Shown here one piece after another: positions 5,987-7,510 of a stretch of DNA of 7,510 nt. Where the stretch lies: NCBI GenBank assembly GCA_023380995.1, contig JAMCTD010000040.1, forward strand, positions 1 to 7,510, read 5' to 3'. This stretch comes from Patescibacteria group bacterium. GTDB lineage: Bacteria; Patescibacteria; Microgenomatia; Daviesbacterales; UBA10151. Below the pieces are notes generated by a model, which was given only the letters and a program-made list of their open reading frames with translations, was not told the DNA's origin and ran no database searches. Position 1 is the stretch's first letter, and every line of letters begins with the position of its first letter. The translations under genes were made by a program, and so were the position numbers.

Positions 5987-7354
5987 TCAATTTTGGAATT
6001 TAAACGAATCGATAACCTCTTTCATAACCGGATACCATTTATCCCATGTGGATTGAAGAGAGCTAGAGCTGATATTGATGACGTATTTGTCTTTGTAGAA
6101 AGTATAACCTTGCCCCTTAATAAGAAGACCTGTTTTATAGTCGGTATCTGTGGATTCCATAAAGTATCCCGTTTCTCCAAAGAAAGTGCCGGGTTTTTCG
6201 CTGATAATTTTTAATGTAGGAGTAGAAGTGCGGTTTATTTTAATTTGTTCCTCAAGAGTTGTTGAGGGTCTATATCGCATATCGATATAAATCCCTGGTT
6301 TTATTTTTAAAACAGTACCTCCTTTACCTGTTTCAGACTCTTCGTTTCCCTCCAGAAAGAGTGAATAATCTTTTTCATTAGCGGTATTTGGTACAGATTT
6401 TTTCCATCCGGACGGCTCTATCATAGTAAATTTAATAGGGGCTTCTTTGTCGGGAAAAACGTTTGTTGCATTAGTCCAGGAATTACTGAATGGTGGTTTC
6501 TGAGTAGGGCTTGGAGTTTTGGGAGTATTATCTGTGAGGGTATCGTCTAAAAATTTAAATGTATTTATTGATGACTGAATTGCTCCGGATCTTTTATCCC
6601 AAGCCCATCCGGCAGCGGTTCCGCCGACATCCACCCTGTAACCATTTTTAAGCATGGTATATCCAATTGATTTGCCTTTAAAGGATTGCATCATATCTTT
6701 TATATCTTGAGTTGACGGTGTTTTTCCGTTGCTCGATTGTTGTTTGACATAACTTTCCAGCTGTTTATAGTCAAGGTTAGGCATGCTGATCAACATTTCA
6801 AAATAGAGTGCGTCAACTCCTCCAAAAGTAGTTTTTCTTTCATTTTGAAAATCAATTGAAACAGGAAGTTTGCTGGCTTGGTCTTTAAAAGAAGACATCG
6901 CTTCGTCTAAACTCTTAGCGCTAGTTTTTTCTACATATACCTGGATGTTGGCCCCAATACTTGCATTAGTGTTGTTTATCTCTTGTTTATCTTCCTGGGG
7001 AGCGTCAAATCTGATTTTTATTTTGTCTTCTGTTTTTCCCTTGACCCAACCAGCAGGGGGACTGATGGAAAATTGAGGCTCGTCTGTATTGTTTGATTTA
7101 TACTCAGCAGTCTTCTCTGCTAGTTCTACTTTTTTGGGTGTAGGAGTAGCTTTATTGGTATCTGGTTGAGGGGAAGGGATTTTAATATCTGATAAATCTT
7201 TATCTTTATTGGCATTAAAAACAATTTGTCCGTTTTTTGTAGTTACAAGATTATTCTTGACAACATAACTTCCTCCGGCAACTAACCCGACTGCCAGGAT
7301 TACAAGCAGAAGCAAGGGCGCAAAGCCTTTTTCGTCTTTAAAGAAATTGGGCAT
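5987..7354 (-). CDS. Pilin-like-anchored protein with two PsbP/Mog1-like modules
   Basis: The first gene of the operon, 455 residues. The leader MPNFFKDEKG precedes G-F-A-P-L, a prepilin-like hydrophobic helix (11-32) without Glu5. A Pro/Thr/Lys linker (about 58-75) leads to module 1 (92-269) and, after a second Pro/Thr linker (276-289), module 2 (305-455). Both share a layout typical of PsbP/Mog1-like domains: an opening strand with P-x-G-W (F-S-I-S-P-P-A-G-W103; F-T-M-I-E-P-S-G-W317), a central G-G-x-D-A-x-Y-F or G-E-T-G-Y-F strand, and a closing S-I-N-T-F-K-F or V-I-D-S-F-K-F helix-strand. There are no Cys. The frame can extend upstream to a TTG at 7441, but ATG 7354 is preferred: it gives the same 10-residue MP leader as the protein from 1178, and a consensus promoter ends 7 nt before it. 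Stop is TGA 5987-5989. Role unknown; a binding or structural surface protein is likely. Confidence 0.87.
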   Translation of the reverse strand: MPNFFKDEKGFAPLLLLVILAVGLVAGGSYVVKNNLVTTKNGQIVFNANKDKDLSDIKIPSPQPDTNKATPTPKKVELAEKTAEYKSNNTDEPQFSISPPAGWVKGKTEDKIKIRFDAPQEDKQEINNTNASIGANIQVYVEKTSAKSLDEAMSSFKDQASKLPVSIDFQNERKTTFGGVDALYFEMLISMPNLDYKQLESYVKQQSSNGKTPSTQDIKDMMQSFKGKSIGYTMLKNGYRVDVGGTAAGWAWDKRSGAIQSSINTFKFLDDTLTDNTPKTPSPTQKPPFSNSWTNATNVFPDKEAPIKFTMIEPSGWKKSVPNTANEKDYSLFLEGNEESETGKGGTVLKIKPGIYIDMRYRPSTTLEEQIKINRTSTPTLKIISEKPGTFFGETGYFMESTDTDYKTGLLIKGQGYTFYKDKYVINISSSSLQSTWDKWYPVMKEVIDSFKFQN

Positions 7355-7361
7355 TGACTTA

Positions 7362-7390
7362 ATACTAGGAGGATAGTAAGTTTTTGTCAA
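7362..7390 (-). promoter_or_regulatory. Consensus promoter giving a leaderless operon mRNA
   Basis: On the minus strand, a perfect TTGACA (7385-7390), a 17-nt spacer and TAGTAT (7362-7367, 4 of 6) are followed after exactly 7 nt by ATG 7354, so transcription would begin at or beside the start codon. The promoter lies inside the longer TTG-started frame, which argues that frame is not the gene. It probably drives all three genes down to 3048. Confidence 0.7.
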
Positions 7391-7510
7391 TTGGTCTATT
7401 GACGAGTTTGGTACAAAACCCCTTTTAAATTGATTTGACAATAAAAAAGCAGCTGACTAGTCTGAATATGTAGCTCTAAGGAACATAAACAGATGGAAGC
7501 TCCATAAGGG

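Larger units (their letters stand above)
3048..7354 (-). other. Three-gene envelope-protein operon
   Basis: Three same-strand genes are joined by a 1-nt gap (TGA-T-ATG at 5989-5983) and a 17-nt overlap (4742-4726), behind one good promoter. Every product is exported or membrane-bound with its bulk outside the cytoplasm, and each uses a different anchor: an N-terminal pilin-like helix, a multi-helix domain ending in a pilin-like helix, or a signal peptide plus C-terminal helix. Co-translation suggests they act together; the partnership is inferred. Confidence 0.75.

Noticed and set aside
7355..7441. TTG-started 29-residue extension of the operon's first gene
   Set aside because: It contains a consensus promoter and buries the pilin-like leader; ATG 7354 explains both better.
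7435..7463. Plus-strand TTGACA with TAGTCT 17 nt downstream near the right edge
   Set aside because: The -10 matches only 3 of 6 and no reading frame follows (nearby ATGs stop within a few codons); an RNA gene running past the window cannot be excluded.
7472..7509. AGCTC repeat pair and ATGGA-AGC-TCCAT hairpin at the right edge
   Set aside because: Short, and cut by the window end; no recognisable RNA family.
7457..7510. Minus-strand open frame of 17 codons ending at TAG 7457-7459, possible tail of another gene
   Set aside because: Too short to support; the composition does not resemble any family I know.
1..7510. CRISPR arrays, insertion sequences, tRNA or rRNA genes
   Set aside because: No regularly spaced repeats, transposase frames, terminal inverted repeats or RNA gene signatures were seen.

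Overview
The window is AT-rich (by eye roughly 35-38 % G+C), uses TGA as an ordinary stop (at 1832-1834 and 5987-5989), and is dominated by small secreted or membrane-anchored proteins of unknown function. Three proteins begin with, and a fourth contains, a short basic stretch followed by Gly, then a Pro-containing hydrophobic helix (G-V-I-S-P, G-V-V-P-P, G-F-A-P-L, G-F-S-F-I-P). These resemble type IV prepilin (class III) signals that lack the usual Glu at position 5. This style, with tight spacing and no Shine-Dalgarno sequences, is what I associate with Candidate Phyla Radiation / Patescibacteria genomes, most like Microgenomates. The assignment is an inference from protein style; there is no rRNA or marker gene here. 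The standard genetic code argues against the UGA-recoding CPR lineages (Gracilibacteria, Absconditabacteria).

Layout. Bases 1-447 (+) hold the C-terminal third of a YhbH/YeaH-type (DUF444) protein, normally the partner of the PrkA/YeaG kinase. Converging on it is a four-pass DUF6498-type membrane protein (506-1120, -). A 57-bp divergent promoter region separates that from a pilin-like-anchored protein (1178-1834, +). Next come a 119-aa cytoplasmic conserved hypothetical (1858-2217, -) and, divergent from it across 45 bp, a second pilin-like-anchored protein (2263-3051, +). The right half (3048-7354, -) is a compact three-gene operon read right to left: a pilin-anchored protein with two PsbP/Mog1-like modules; a 419-aa six-helix membrane protein with an internal pilin-like segment and a four-Cys extracellular C-terminal domain; and a signal-peptide protein with a FecR-like beta domain and a C-terminal membrane anchor. 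The first two genes are 1 nt apart (TGA-T-ATG) and the last two overlap by 17 nt.

The strongest unlisted signal is regulatory. Two genes (1178 and 7354) have a perfect TTGACA, a 17-nt spacer, a -10-like hexamer, and exactly 7 nt to the ATG. The gene at 2263 has the same spacing with weaker hexamers, and the ATGs at 1120 and 4742 also have a -10-like hexamer exactly 7 nt upstream. Transcription would then start on or next to the A of the start codon, so these genes are probably expressed from leaderless mRNAs. This moves the start of the operon's first gene to an internal ATG (7354) instead of the longer TTG-started frame.

Functionally, the operon looks like one envelope module: three co-transcribed proteins that put unrelated beta-rich domains outside the membrane, each with a different anchor. 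I recognise no enzyme active site in it. Whether it is a surface complex, a sensing module or something else cannot be settled from sequence alone.
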